NCBI GenBank assembly: GCA_028723525.1 | Contig: JAQYET010000069.1 | Span: 1 to 64,000, forward strand | Direction of reading: 5' to 3' | Length of the DNA stretch: 64,000 nucleotides | DNA from: Prevotellaceae bacterium | GTDB lineage: Bacteria > Bacteroidota > Bacteroidia > Bacteroidales > Bacteroidaceae | Part shown: positions 1 through 7,719 of the stretch, piece by piece | How the letters are laid out: every line of letters begins with the position of its first letter | Numbering within the stretch: position 1 is the first letter of the stretch | Position numbers and translations under genes: made by a program | The notes under the pieces: generated by a model | Seen by the model: only the letters and a program-made list of their open reading frames with translations | Told to the model about the DNA's origin: nothing | The model's database searches: none

Positions 1-623
1 ACTGCTTTTGCCAAAGGCTTCGACTGCTTCCCAAATGGCAGTTTCTGCATGAGTAGCATGTTGGTGGATTTCTCCACCAGTGTGAGTATGGCTCTTTGGG
101 CAGGGTCGACGATCAGGTCCATCTCAAAGTCTCCAAATCTCTTCCCGTCCACTTCCTTGCTTCTCTCATGGATGCTCACCCTGTCCTTGATTGGAAGATA
201 ACCGCCCTTGGGACGACGCCTGTATTTCATCTGATGTCTTGTGTGCCCGGCAAGTTTCCCAGTCGGGTCATTGTGGATGATGTTGTAGATGGACTGATGG
301 GACACCCTTATCCCCTCATTCACACGCAGATACCCTGATATTTGCCTTGGAGACCATTGGTCATTAACGATATATTCCTTGATTCTCCAGACCAATTCGT
401 CGGAGAGCCTAGAGTTCGTCACCGTTCTCTCTCTGCGCTGCATGGCCATGGCGTGCGCCTTCGTCCAGATATACTTTCCCGACGGCGTGCTGTTGCGTTT
501 GATTTCACGTGAGAGTGTTGCCTGACTGATGCCGACGATGGCGGCAATTTCTTTTCTTGCGGTTTTCTTTTGAAGTAAGGCGAAAATTTGCGACCTTTGC
601 TCCGAGATTAATTGATGGTACAT
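1..623 (-). CDS. IS30-family transposase, C-terminus cut by window edge
   Basis: An open frame runs from an ATG at 621-623 on the minus strand to base 1 without a stop, giving about 207 residues. It starts MYHQLISEQRSQIFALL and has an N-terminal helix-turn-helix (KEIAAIVGISQATLSREI), as in IS30 transposases, which use it to bind the terminal inverted repeats. A second HTH-like stretch (ISGYLRV...VSHQSIYNII) follows. The first acidic residue of the DDE integrase fold is likely in GDFEMDLIVDP at about residues 170-180. The remaining catalytic D and E lie outside the window. The family uses copy/paste through an IR-linked intermediate. The gene sits at the broken end of a primase gene, so it probably interrupted that gene. 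Confidence 0.88.
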   Translation of the reverse strand, partial: MYHQLISEQRSQIFALLQKKTARKEIAAIVGISQATLSREIKRNSTPSGKYIWTKAHAMAMQRRERTVTNSRLSDELVWRIKEYIVNDQWSPRQISGYLRVNEGIRVSHQSIYNIIHNDPTGKLAGHTRHQMKYRRRPKGGYLPIKDRVSIHERSKEVDGKRFGDFEMDLIVDPAQRAILTLVEKSTNMLLMQKLPFGKQSKPLAKA

Positions 624-649
624 AAACAATACAAAGTTAGTTAATCTTG

Positions 650-667
650 GGGAGACTTCGGTCTCCC
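650..667. terminator. Small GNRA-like/UUCG hairpin in IS30 leader
   Basis: A 7-bp stem, GGGAGAC at 650-656 and GTCTCCC at 661-667, closes a TTCG tetraloop and is followed by a T tract on the plus strand. It lies 27 bp upstream of the transposase ATG. The same hairpin recurs before the IS30 remnant near 56.64 kb. It could stop outside transcription from entering the element, or be part of the leader. Confidence 0.55.
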
Positions 668-671
668 TTTT

Positions 672-1531
672 TTAATTTGTATTGCCGGTTGTTGCTTTTT
701 CCTCGCCGAGAGATGCAGACAACCTCTCGCTACGCTTCGAGAACGTCTGCATCTCTCGGCGAGGGCTACTCTTTTTTGCACTTCGATTTGGAATCTTCAA
801 CGGCTCCACCTTACGAACCCAATAGCGGATTTCCTCCGGGTCAATAATGACAGGAAAAGACTCGTTGTTGGAACACAATACGAACTTGGCAAAGAACTGA
901 ACTTCGTTTCGGTCCTTTCCTTTGGCTTCCATCTTATAGGTAAGAACTGTACTCAGGTTCTTCAGTCGCTCGGAATCTTCCCTGCGACTTAACAACACTT
1001 CATCTACAAGGATTAGCAACTTTCTCCTGCCCAGTCAGCATTGAACTGGCTGCGAAAATCCTCGTTCGTGTTGAACGTAACGTTATCCTGAAAGATCAGT
1101 TTGAGGAAGTTGAGAAAAGAAGTCTTACCTGTATTACGCTCCGTAGAGACCAACAGGAGAACTGGAAGTTTCTGAGTCGGCTTCTCGTAAAGGATTTGCA
1201 GGTAATCCATCCCCAACTCATATTGTTCGCCGAAAATGTGTTCCATCAGCGATTTGATACGAGGGAACGGACCTGCTTCCAATTTGTGTGAGATTCGTTC
1301 ATACAGGTTGTAGAATGTTCCTATCTCTCGGTTATAATCCAGGTGATTGGGAACCGTACAGAAACCATCGTATTTCGGTATATCGGCTATAAAGTTCTTG
1401 CCGTAGTCCTGTCGTAGGGCTTCGATGCTCCACGGAATACGTCTCTTTACGGTTTCCCCATTGACCAACGGCTGGTCAACTATCTTATAATAAGTAGTGC
1501 CAACACGAATAAACTCGTCATTCTGTTCCAT
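672..1531 (-). pseudogene. Frameshifted, truncated primase/helicase of the mobile element
   Basis: The N-terminal part starts MEQNDEFIRVGTTYYKI at 1531 and carries a Walker A loop (STERNTGKTSF), but stops at 1013 after NADWAGESC. The neighbouring frame continues at once with LLILVDEVLLSRREDSERL, whose ILVDEV is the Walker B strand. The two pieces form one ATPase broken by a one-base loss near 1013-1024, beside an A3 run on the coding strand. This matches the plasmid/phage-type superfamily 3-like helicases that follow DUF3853 genes in Bacteroidales elements. Recognisable sequence ends near 790 (WVRKVEPLK). The last codons read through the IS30 leader hairpin, so the C-terminus was lost to the insertion. 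It is not functional as read. Confidence 0.82.
701..764. repeat. Long inverted repeat in IS30 leader, copy A
   Basis: Two perfect 20-bp arms (701-720 and 745-764) flank a 24-nt loop containing CGCTACGCTTC. The loop and flanks are shared with copy B at 56692-56754, while most of the outer stem differs in sequence yet stays paired. On the transposase strand the hairpin is in the 5' leader, about 80 bp before the start codon. It may be the IS end region or a structured leader RNA. Confidence 0.75.
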
Positions 1532-1534
1532 AGA

Positions 1535-1855
1535 TTATTCTTCCTTTTCTTTGTTGGCTTCTGCTTCCTTTGCCAATTCCAGTGCCATGTCAGCATCAAC
1601 AATAATCTTGCGTCCTATCTGGGTGATAGCCGCATCAATGATGCCGCTTCGTTTGATACGGTTGGCGGTCGGTACACTACACCCAAACACCTGGGCTATT
1701 CCCTCTATCCCATAGAAGGTGCGTTTCTGTACAATAGGTGTTTGTTCGTTTGCCTTTGCCTCCATGCTGCTGTTGAACAAAAAGGTCAGTTCCTCGCCCG
1801 TCATCATGGCGATGGGCTTCTGGAGAAGTTGTTTGATGTCAAATTGAGTTGTCAT
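1535..1855 (-). CDS. DUF3853-type helix-turn-helix DNA-binding protein
   Basis: A 106-residue protein starting MTTQFDIKQLLQKPIAMMTGEEL. A helix-turn-helix lies in FYGIEGIAQVFGCSVPTANRIKRSGII, followed by a short wing (GRKIIVDADMAL) and a charged tail. DUF3853 proteins resemble excisionase/MerR-type readers and usually precede the primase gene in Bacteroidales mobilizable elements, as here, with three bases between them. The frame extends to a TTG at 1924, but a promoter-like TACTTTTG at 1934-1941 puts the transcript start at about 1927, so the ATG at 1855 is preferred. A direct role in excision or replication control is inferred from family and context. Confidence 0.75.
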   Translation of the reverse strand: MTTQFDIKQLLQKPIAMMTGEELTFLFNSSMEAKANEQTPIVQKRTFYGIEGIAQVFGCSVPTANRIKRSGIIDAAITQIGRKIIVDADMALELAKEAEANKEKEE

Positions 1856-1959
1856 AAAATTCAATATTTTTAGAAGTGTTACATTTGAGGCATTTTGAGC
1901 CTCGTTTACATTCTCTGAAATCAAATTCTACGGCAAAAGTACTATGGAACAAAAAGGTT

Positions 1960-2003
1960 GTCGGTCGGCTTTATTTGCAAGAAATAAAACCGACCGACTT
2001 TTA
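1960..2003. terminator. Bidirectional terminator hairpin
   Basis: Arms GTCGGTCGG (1960-1968) and CCGACCGAC (1990-1998) extend through TTTAT/ATAAA and have T-rich tails on both strands. It separates the 420-residue gene from the DUF3853-primase pair. Confidence 0.7.
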
Positions 2004-2029
2004 ACTAAACAGGAGGAAAATATGGGGTC

Positions 2030-3292
2030 TCAACCGACTTCAATGAAGATTTGAGTCCATTTATCGATAATACGTTTGGCTCGCTTATAGCTGTCACCAT
2101 AGGGCGAAGAGTTGAGTGTGAACATCTTCAGCTCACCATATCGCTTCTGCGGAATATCATGACCAGTATGCTGTCCTGTGAACTGTTCAATGGCTCGGTG
2201 AAAGGTCATATAGGGGATGCTCGCTCCTATCTTCCTTGCACGTATCAAGGCACATAGCAGATAGGCAAGACAAATACCATCTGTATTCTCGTCAAGGAAC
2301 TGGCATATCCTTTTCTTTAGAATTGCAACGTCACCAATCAGAATTTCATCCAACGTGCGGATAGACTTCTTTTTCCCTCTCTTCCCTTTTGCCTTGTGCA
2401 GAGCAAACATGACATCCTTCCAGATTTCTAGGTGGCAATCCTCAACTGCATTCTCCCAAGAAGCTTTGGTGTCAGTTCCCATTTCCATGCTATGATGAAC
2501 GAGCATGTGGATGCAGTTGTGAACCAATGTCAATCCGCTCTCATCTACCTCTTCTTTGGTCAAGATGGCATTGAGGATTTCCATCATTAGAACAAGCCCA
2601 TGGTCAAACACCACGAAGTAGTACATACAATAGGCCAACGTGTCTCCTTGGTTTATAATCCTGTCATATAGGTTCGCCAGAAACTTTGGCAAGAACACGG
2701 CATGAGAGAGTATGAAGATGTCTGCGAAGAAAGACAATGCATGGTACAGCTGCTTGCGCTCCAATTTACTGAGCAACATACAACCATTGGAGTTTCGTGC
2801 GAGTTTATCCAGCTGTTCGATGAAATGGGCTTTTATGTTTTGTGGCAGACGGTTCCATGTTTCAACTGGTGTGCCAGACTTGACCATCAGCAAACCCTTT
2901 TGGCATGACTTATAGATATCCACCTTTCCCGTCTTCAGATTGATGCCTAACCATAACTGGCGGTTAACGATGCACTGGGCTATCTTCTCGGTGTGTTCGC
3001 CTGCCCGCTGAACATTTCCAGACATCATGCGCTGGAGTTGGGATGGATTCTGTGTGAATAAAGTAAGGAACCATTCATAGAAGGACTGTGCTTCCGGTGG
3101 AACGCAATCCTTCATCATGGCATACATGTTATACAATGTGGTGAAATCACCTTCAGCCACCTTGCCTATTCTTTTTTTGAAGTCAGCATAGACTACTTTG
3201 TTCAGATTCTTCCATGTGTGGATGAACTGGTCTGTTTTCTCTTTTCTCAGTGAGAAGTCTGGCAATATCTTTGAAAAATTCAACTTAAACAT
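2030..3292 (-). CDS. Mobile-element protein of unknown function, 420 residues
   Basis: The protein starts MFKLNFSKILPDFSLRKEK and has no signal peptide, membrane segment or recognised catalytic motif. It is mainly alpha-helical, with a basic patch near residues 300-310 (KGKRGKKKS) and a lysine/arginine-rich end (YKRAKRIIDKW). Genes of this size often lie between the integrase and DUF3853 in Bacteroidales elements. It may belong to the DUF6043 group, but that is recall, not a motif match. It begins 11 bp after the integrase stop, so the two are probably co-transcribed. Function unknown; a role in the element's maintenance is only inferred from position. Confidence 0.6.
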   Translation of the reverse strand: MFKLNFSKILPDFSLRKEKTDQFIHTWKNLNKVVYADFKKRIGKVAEGDFTTLYNMYAMMKDCVPPEAQSFYEWFLTLFTQNPSQLQRMMSGNVQRAGEHTEKIAQCIVNRQLWLGINLKTGKVDIYKSCQKGLLMVKSGTPVETWNRLPQNIKAHFIEQLDKLARNSNGCMLLSKLERKQLYHALSFFADIFILSHAVFLPKFLANLYDRIINQGDTLAYCMYYFVVFDHGLVLMMEILNAILTKEEVDESGLTLVHNCIHMLVHHSMEMGTDTKASWENAVEDCHLEIWKDVMFALHKAKGKRGKKKSIRTLDEILIGDVAILKKRICQFLDENTDGICLAYLLCALIRARKIGASIPYMTFHRAIEQFTGQHTGHDIPQKRYGELKMFTLNSSPYGDSYKRAKRIIDKWTQIFIEVG

Positions 3293-3303
3293 AACTCTGT
3301 AGA

Positions 3304-4803
3304 TTATTGGTTAGACGACTTCAGTTTATTCAGGAGTTGAGACAGGTCATCCTCCGAGAGCTCTGCCAATTCTGCAAGCAGTTTTTCACGCTTGGAGTGC
3401 TCCGTGTTCAGATCCAATAGCTTGGAGTTGTATTCCATCTGCTTCTCCAATGGATATGTATCAAGATAGATATGTGTGATGGCATGTTCACCAGTTGAAT
3501 GTCCCATGCTCTCTGAGATGTAATCCACTTCCACACCTGCGTTATGAAGGTTGGTGGCAAAGGAGTGGCGACACCAAGTTCCAGATGGTTTGATGGACTC
3601 GTCCCATTGAAGAACCTCATGACAGACTTTGTCCATCCTTTCCCGTACATTCTTATTCTCCTGTTGCGTTCTCTTCCTGCGGTCTTCCTCGGTTTCTGCA
3701 CCATTGAATATCTGAGGAAATACATAGCCGTCACGTGTGGGCGGTGCAGCAATCTCATCAAGGATGCGCTGTAAAGGAACGATGATAGGGATGATGACCT
3801 CAGAGCCATTGGCACTGGTCTTTTCCGTCTTCTTACGGTTGAAACGGAATGCCTTGCCTTCATTCTGGAAATAGTAGCTGTCGTATTTCAATCGGGCTGC
3901 ATCAGCCATGTTGAATCCGTTGCAGAGATACTGAACCAAAAACAAGCCAAGCGAAAAATGCACTGATGCAGTATATGACTCGCCCCAATGCTCTGGATAT
4001 TGCTTTGAAATAAAAAGATTGTAGAGTTCTGTCATCTGACAGACACGGAGATAGCACTTGCGCCTTTTGGCGCTTGGAGGAATGCTGACAAGTCCCTTCT
4101 CTTTTTTGTTTGAGAACGGATAAGGCACATCTTTGAGGAAACCTTCGCGAATACAGGTGTTCCATACGGCACGACACGCACGAAGATAGATGCCAGCCGT
4201 TGTGTCGCTGATTTTACCTATGAGCTTGCCGCCTTTGCCTTTCACGCCATGCTTCATGCCATCCTTCCACTTCTGTATCTCAGCAACACTGATGTTAAAG
4301 CCCGTAATGGCATCATACCCCATTATCTTGCGGAAAGACTTTAAGGCATATTCGTAATTCTGCCCAGTTGTAAACTGTGTTCCTCCATCATTGGTTTTGA
4401 GGTCGTGGATAATCTTCTCCCAAATACTCATGAAGGAACGGTCATCTTCCTTCTGAAGGGATGTGTTGCCTGTGGTGACAGCCACACGTACCATCTCATA
4501 GGTAAACAAACTTCCTTTGTTGAGTTCTGCAAGCAGGTTTTTGTACTTGGGGACGATGGTCTCTCGCCACATACGCTGCTCACGGTAGTTTTCGGATGCG
4601 CTCTTTGTAGCATTGCAGATGTCGGAGAACTGTTTCTCGGTGTAGGTACTTCCTACAACATAATAGAAGAACTTGCGGTCAATGGTGAAACGCATGGCCA
4701 ATGGAAACTCTGTCGCATTCTTTCTCTGTGTGCGACAATCTAAAACCAAGGAAACAGAACAGTTACGCTCCTTGATGACTGGTAATGATTTTGTTAATTT
4801 CAT
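3304..4803 (-). CDS. Tyrosine recombinase (integrase) of the element
   Basis: A 499-residue site-specific recombinase. The N-terminal half contains an arm-type and a SAM-like core-binding domain (about residues 20-230). The C-terminal catalytic domain shows the family residues: an early Arg in DAARLKYDSY, the HxxR-type box WCRHSFATNL, a His in SMGHSTGE, and the nucleophile Tyr in HIYLDTYP. It would integrate the element at attachment sites and, with a directionality factor, excise it. It is transcribed leftward after a 360-nt structured leader. The tRNA-Met 3' half at 7637-7678 is its likely attachment-site product, although the gene lies 2.8 kb from it. Confidence 0.92.
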   Translation of the reverse strand: MKLTKSLPVIKERNCSVSLVLDCRTQRKNATEFPLAMRFTIDRKFFYYVVGSTYTEKQFSDICNATKSASENYREQRMWRETIVPKYKNLLAELNKGSLFTYEMVRVAVTTGNTSLQKEDDRSFMSIWEKIIHDLKTNDGGTQFTTGQNYEYALKSFRKIMGYDAITGFNISVAEIQKWKDGMKHGVKGKGGKLIGKISDTTAGIYLRACRAVWNTCIREGFLKDVPYPFSNKKEKGLVSIPPSAKRRKCYLRVCQMTELYNLFISKQYPEHWGESYTASVHFSLGLFLVQYLCNGFNMADAARLKYDSYYFQNEGKAFRFNRKKTEKTSANGSEVIIPIIVPLQRILDEIAAPPTRDGYVFPQIFNGAETEEDRRKRTQQENKNVRERMDKVCHEVLQWDESIKPSGTWCRHSFATNLHNAGVEVDYISESMGHSTGEHAITHIYLDTYPLEKQMEYNSKLLDLNTEHSKREKLLAELAELSEDDLSQLLNKLKSSNQ

Positions 4804-5166
4804 AACGACTGAAATAGTTTAATGAATAAATAAGTTTACTCTCGCGTTTGCAACCATTTCAGTACATGTATATATACAAAAATAGCTGCGTTTGACCATT
4901 GCCGAAGCAATAATCAAATGCAGCTATGCAATCTCGGCTTCTTCTGTCGCTGTATGGGAACCGGGCTTATGCTAATCGGTCTCACCCCCTGAAGAGCCAC
5001 TTATGTGGAGTTGGATAGAGTATCTTCCGACTAATACTCCCTCCGCACGATGATTCATCGGAATGGTTTTTACCAGCCACGAACTGGTGAGCAGACTCAC
5101 TTTCCTGTTAAAAACAAGAAGAGCATCACTTAGGGATCATGGCCCGCTCAAAATGCTAAAGCACTG
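4804..5166 (-). ncRNA. Candidate structured leader RNA upstream of integrase
   Basis: This 360-bp stretch has no convincing gene. Read on the minus strand after the promoter-like box at 5167-5174, it contains a series of short perfect hairpins: GTGAG/CTCAC, ACCAG/CTGGT, CGATG/CATCG, GAGTAT/ATACTC and CCAC/GTGG. A 14-bp stem with one wobble pair (4882-4926, closed by ATAGCTG/CAGCTAT) ends just before the integrase. So many stems in a row suggest a folded leader that controls integrase expression. I cannot assign it to a known RNA family. A recombination site region is the alternative. Confidence 0.4.
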
Positions 5167-5174
5167 CAAAGGTA
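5167..5174 (-). promoter_or_regulatory. Promoter -7 box for integrase leader
   Basis: On the minus strand the sequence reads TACCTTTG, matching the Bacteroidetes -7 consensus TAnnTTTG. No good -33 TTTG lies at the usual spacing, so it may be weak or activator-dependent. It would produce the long leader before the integrase. Confidence 0.4.
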
Positions 5175-5454
5175 CTCTATTTATTTCAATTATTCCTATC
5201 TGTCCGCATAAAAATGAGTACCTTTGAGTATCTTTAACTATCATACTTGGGTAGAGTATGAAAATCATACTCAGAAAACATGTTCAAAGGTGTAAATATA
5301 GCAGAATTCTATACTTCTTCGAAGAAGTTTGCAACGGATCAAAAGTGTTGTTATACATTATTCATTACTGATATTTTTTTCATCAAAAACAGTCTGAAAC
5401 TTCATTTGCCTTTATGTGGCTTACATAATAAAGAAAGAAAAAACAGACTGTAAA

Positions 5455-5486
5455 TTTGGATTTTTCAATTATAATTTGTACCTTTG
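5455..5486 (+). promoter_or_regulatory. Bacteroidetes promoter for the zinc-finger gene
   Basis: TTTG at 5455-5458 and TACCTTTG at 5479-5486 are separated by 20 bp, a full match to the -33/-7 architecture. Transcription would start near 5493 and run to the small gene at 5600. Confidence 0.65.
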
Positions 5487-5599
5487 CAATCGGAAATCGC
5501 TCCAGTTTCTGCTCCATACTCGAGTCTTGAACCAATGTTAGTAGCTTGATAACGCGGTGCTCGGAGAGCCGCATATTATTAACATAAAATTTGGTTCAA

Positions 5600-5752
5600 A
5601 TGAAAGAAATCTGTTTTTTCTGTAAAAGCCAAATGGTCGAGACCAATAGACGATATGAAATCGTAGAAGGTCGACCAGAGTTGCAGGTCGAATTGACATG
5701 CACAAATCCTGAGTGTGGCAATGTTTGGATTCGTAGATTTCCAACAGAGTAG
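5600..5752 (+). CDS. Ogr/Delta-like zinc-finger protein, 50 residues
   Basis: A 50-residue frame starting MKEICFFCKSQMVE and ending WIRRFPTE. Cysteines at residues 5, 8, 34 and 39 form a C-x2-C ... C-x4-C ribbon, with TCTNPECGNVW as the second half. This is the layout of the phage P2 Ogr/P4 Delta late-gene activators, which bind DNA and RNA polymerase. It has its own promoter 114 bp upstream and is oriented opposite to the integrase and to hipBST. In an integrated element it could activate element or helper-phage promoters. The assignment rests on cysteine spacing and length, so a generic zinc ribbon is possible. Confidence 0.6.
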   Translation: MKEICFFCKSQMVETNRRYEIVEGRPELQVELTCTNPECGNVWIRRFPTE

Positions 5753-5862
5753 TCGCTAACCCAGCAAGTAGTCTTGCAAAAATAAGACGAGGGTGTGTCA
5801 TATAGGCACATCCTCTTATCTATTTTGTTGTACAACAAAAAATGTGAAAACACTTATTCCGT

Positions 5863-6825
5863 CTATTTTTCCGGGTTTTTGTCAACTTGTTCCGTTTTTA
5901 ATCTATTAAGTCGGGCAATTACCAGTTCTTCATACGCCTGTTTCTGTTCTTCACTGAGGAAGGAATCTTTTATAAGCTGTTGCCATTGGGGAAGTGCCTT
6001 ATGAAGACCTGCAATGAGACGCTGTACTACTTTTTCTTCCAGTCCCATTGTCTTTGCAGCATTCAGGAAGTCTGCCAAACGGATTTTTGTTTTCTTTCCC
6101 GCAAGAGTAAGTGCCAATTCTTCTTTGTCCTTGGGATTTGCTATGGCAACATTGAGGAGGTCATAAGCTGGCGTTAGTTGATAGTTCTCTGCAGGTCGGT
6201 AAAGTGAGAAGTTCTTCAGGTGCATGTCGTTGTTACCTGTGACAAAACAGAAGAGCAGCAACTGCATGTAATTCGTAAGGTCGAGTTTTGGCGTGTTGCT
6301 GTATTGCAAGATTGTCTTGGCAATCTGTTCGTGCGATCCTTTGTATTTATATTCCGTAGGATGCAACGTGAGTTGGCACATGTCTTCCATGTCTATCTTC
6401 TCACCATTCTCGGTGCGGTCAATACGCTTTGTGATGTACCCAAGTTTTCCATCAGCCAAACGGATAAGGCTATGAGGCACCACACTAATCTTTGCAACTT
6501 CCGCAAGATGCATCGTTAAGTCCTCATTTTCTGGCAACTGCTCGTAACTCTCCGTTTGTGGCTTGAAGATATAATCTCCCCAAAGTCCTACGATAGTCAG
6601 TCGGCTACAGCCATCATGTCTGTCGAGGTTCAGAGACAATTTGGGTTGAACGCCTGTCAGAGATGTTTGAGCACGAATTACCTGCTCGGCTAATTGGTCG
6701 AGCTCTTCATGTTTGTACTCCAGCAAGGGCACATCCTTTGTTCCAAAGAATTTTCGGGCACAACTTGGATGAAAGTCTTTCTGACCTTCTTTCAATTCCT
6801 TATAGCAATACAGACATTTACACAT
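5863..6825 (-). CDS. hipT: HipT-type serine/threonine kinase toxin (HipA C-terminal core)
   Basis: A 320-residue kinase. A Cys-rich start (CKCLYCYKEL...FHPSCARKFFG) precedes the Gly-rich loop TSLTGVQPKLSLN, with the possible autophosphorylation residues Ser and Thr in SLT. An invariant-Lys strand (GDYIFKP), the catalytic loop TGNNDMHLKN and the metal-binding AYDLLN follow. HipA/HipT kinases phosphorylate aminoacyl-tRNA synthetases (HipA: GltX; E. coli HipT: TrpS) and arrest growth. The N-subdomain found in HipA is encoded separately by the next gene upstream, which marks the split HipBST type. Its start overlaps hipS by 8 bp. All key motifs look intact. Confidence 0.88.
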   Translation of the reverse strand: MCKCLYCYKELKEGQKDFHPSCARKFFGTKDVPLLEYKHEELDQLAEQVIRAQTSLTGVQPKLSLNLDRHDGCSRLTIVGLWGDYIFKPQTESYEQLPENEDLTMHLAEVAKISVVPHSLIRLADGKLGYITKRIDRTENGEKIDMEDMCQLTLHPTEYKYKGSHEQIAKTILQYSNTPKLDLTNYMQLLLFCFVTGNNDMHLKNFSLYRPAENYQLTPAYDLLNVAIANPKDKEELALTLAGKKTKIRLADFLNAAKTMGLEEKVVQRLIAGLHKALPQWQQLIKDSFLSEEQKQAYEELVIARLNRLKTEQVDKNPEK

Positions 6826-7156
6826 TGTCGCCTCCTTCCTTATTTATAGGCACTACACTGACAGAACCGATACACTCCTTACAGCATAACAACAATAGCG
6901 ACATACGGTCAAGAATGCTGATGTCGGTATTGCGTAGTGCCACATCAAGCAGCCATCCTTCTGGTATCAACCCGTCAAAGAACGGGAATAGTACAGGACT
7001 TACGAATGTCTCCGTTTGTAATGGGAGTGTCAGACTTACAGGTAGCGCATCTTCACGTTTGAGATACGCTTCATCATAACAGAAACGGTATTCGCCACCA
7101 TCTTCTGTCAAGATGCCAGCAAGGGCATCCTTTCGATAAATCTCAGCTTGTCTCAT
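6818..7156 (-). CDS. hipS: HipS-type antitoxin (HipA N-terminal subdomain protein)
   Basis: A 112-residue protein, MRQAEIYRKDALAGIL..., with the FFDGLIPEGWLLD stretch typical of the N-subdomain 1 of HipA and a conserved Ser/Gly-rich end (CIGSVSVVPI). In the E. coli HipBST system the free-standing HipS, not HipB, neutralises the kinase. Its ATG overlaps the hipB stop as ATGA, and its end overlaps hipT, so the three genes are probably translationally coupled. The role is inferred from order, size and domain. Confidence 0.85.
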   Translation of the reverse strand: MRQAEIYRKDALAGILTEDGGEYRFCYDEAYLKREDALPVSLTLPLQTETFVSPVLFPFFDGLIPEGWLLDVALRNTDISILDRMSLLLLCCKECIGSVSVVPINKEGGDNV

Positions 7157-7356
7157 TGCTTTTTAGTTGCTGTAAGTTCGTAGTTAAACAAATCAAGTAG
7201 TTGGTTGACCTTATCCATTCTTAACGTCGGCTTCCCCTGTTCCAGATTGCGTACAAAGCACAAGCCTACGCCAGACTTCATTGCAAGGTCTTCTTGCGTA
7301 AGATCATATTCCTTGCGCAAATCCTTTACCACCTTTGATAACTTTGTCTTTTCCAT
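7153..7356 (-). CDS. hipB: HipB-type XRE regulator
   Basis: A 67-residue single-domain protein with a Cro/C1 helix-turn-helix: LRKEYDLTQEDLAMKSGVGLCFVRNLEQGK. HipB-family proteins bind operator repeats ahead of their own operon, and in HipBST they mainly repress and strengthen the complex. It is the first gene of hipB-hipS-hipT. Inverted TGCAAA/TTTGCA half-sites lie 21-44 bp upstream of the start. It is shorter than E. coli HipB (88 residues), lacking its C-terminal tail. Confidence 0.87.
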   Translation of the reverse strand: MEKTKLSKVVKDLRKEYDLTQEDLAMKSGVGLCFVRNLEQGKPTLRMDKVNQLLDLFNYELTATKKQ

Positions 7357-7376
7357 ATAAATTATATTCTTTCGAA

Positions 7377-7400
7377 TGCAAAATTACAATATTATTTGCA
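7377..7400. promoter_or_regulatory. Putative hipBST operator
   Basis: Half-sites TGCAAA (7377-7382) and TTTGCA (7395-7400) form an inverted repeat with a 12-bp AT-rich spacer. On the minus strand it overlaps a TAATTTTG -7 box, so HipB binding would block transcription. A second TTTGCAAA palindrome overlaps the right half-site. Confidence 0.5.
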
Positions 7401-7500
7401 AATTACATGCTTTCTGATATAAAAAGTGTAATATTTAACATTTTTATATGCTTTCTACTATAGTTTTTCTGCTTTTACGGTGATTAGTCTGGAGCCCAGT

Positions 7501-7523
7501 TGCGTAAACAATGCGTAAACAAA
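7501..7523. repeat. Tandem 11-bp direct repeat near the attachment site
   Basis: TGCGTAAACAA occurs twice back to back (7501-7511, 7512-7522). A second direct repeat, GACTATCA, lies at 7583-7590 and 7609-7616. Both are between hipB and the tRNA fragment, where integrase arm-type or excisionase sites are expected. Confidence 0.45.
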
Positions 7524-7636
7524 CTATTTCAGTTAGGGGTATTTTGTGAGTTTCAGTGAAAATCGTAAAGATATAACTCATTGACTATCAGTATAGTTAC
7601 GAATTATAGACTATCACGAAATATCATTATATTGGT

Positions 7637-7678
7637 CTCATAATCTGGAGGTCACAGGTTCAAGCCCTGTCTGGTCCA
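7637..7678 (+). other. tRNA-Met 3' half: probable attachment-site scar
   Basis: From CTCATAA (the canonical Met anticodon loop, CAU) the sequence continues with the 3' anticodon-stem strand, a five-base variable region, a perfect T arm (ACAGG-TTCAAGC-CCTGT), the acceptor strand CTGGTCC and discriminator A. Upstream of the loop there is no matching 5' half: the base before it does not pair and no D arm is seen. Integrases that recombine at the anticodon loop leave exactly this fragment at one end of the element. The intact tRNA should lie beyond the left edge of the window. Confidence 0.75.
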
Positions 7679-7689
7679 CGCCGGAAATC

Positions 7690-7719
7690 AAGGAGTTACG
7701 CTCGCGTAACTCCTTTTTA
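7690..7719 (+). terminator. Terminator after the tRNA fragment
   Basis: An 11-bp stem, AAGGAGTTACG and CGTAACTCCTT, with a 4-nt CTCG loop is followed by TTT. It was probably the terminator of the original tRNA gene and marks the chromosomal side of the junction. Confidence 0.75.

Noticed and set aside
5383..5853. Minus-strand frames around the zinc-finger gene
   Set aside because: No start context, no domains, and they overlap the promoter and the small zinc-ribbon gene with its clear cysteine pattern.
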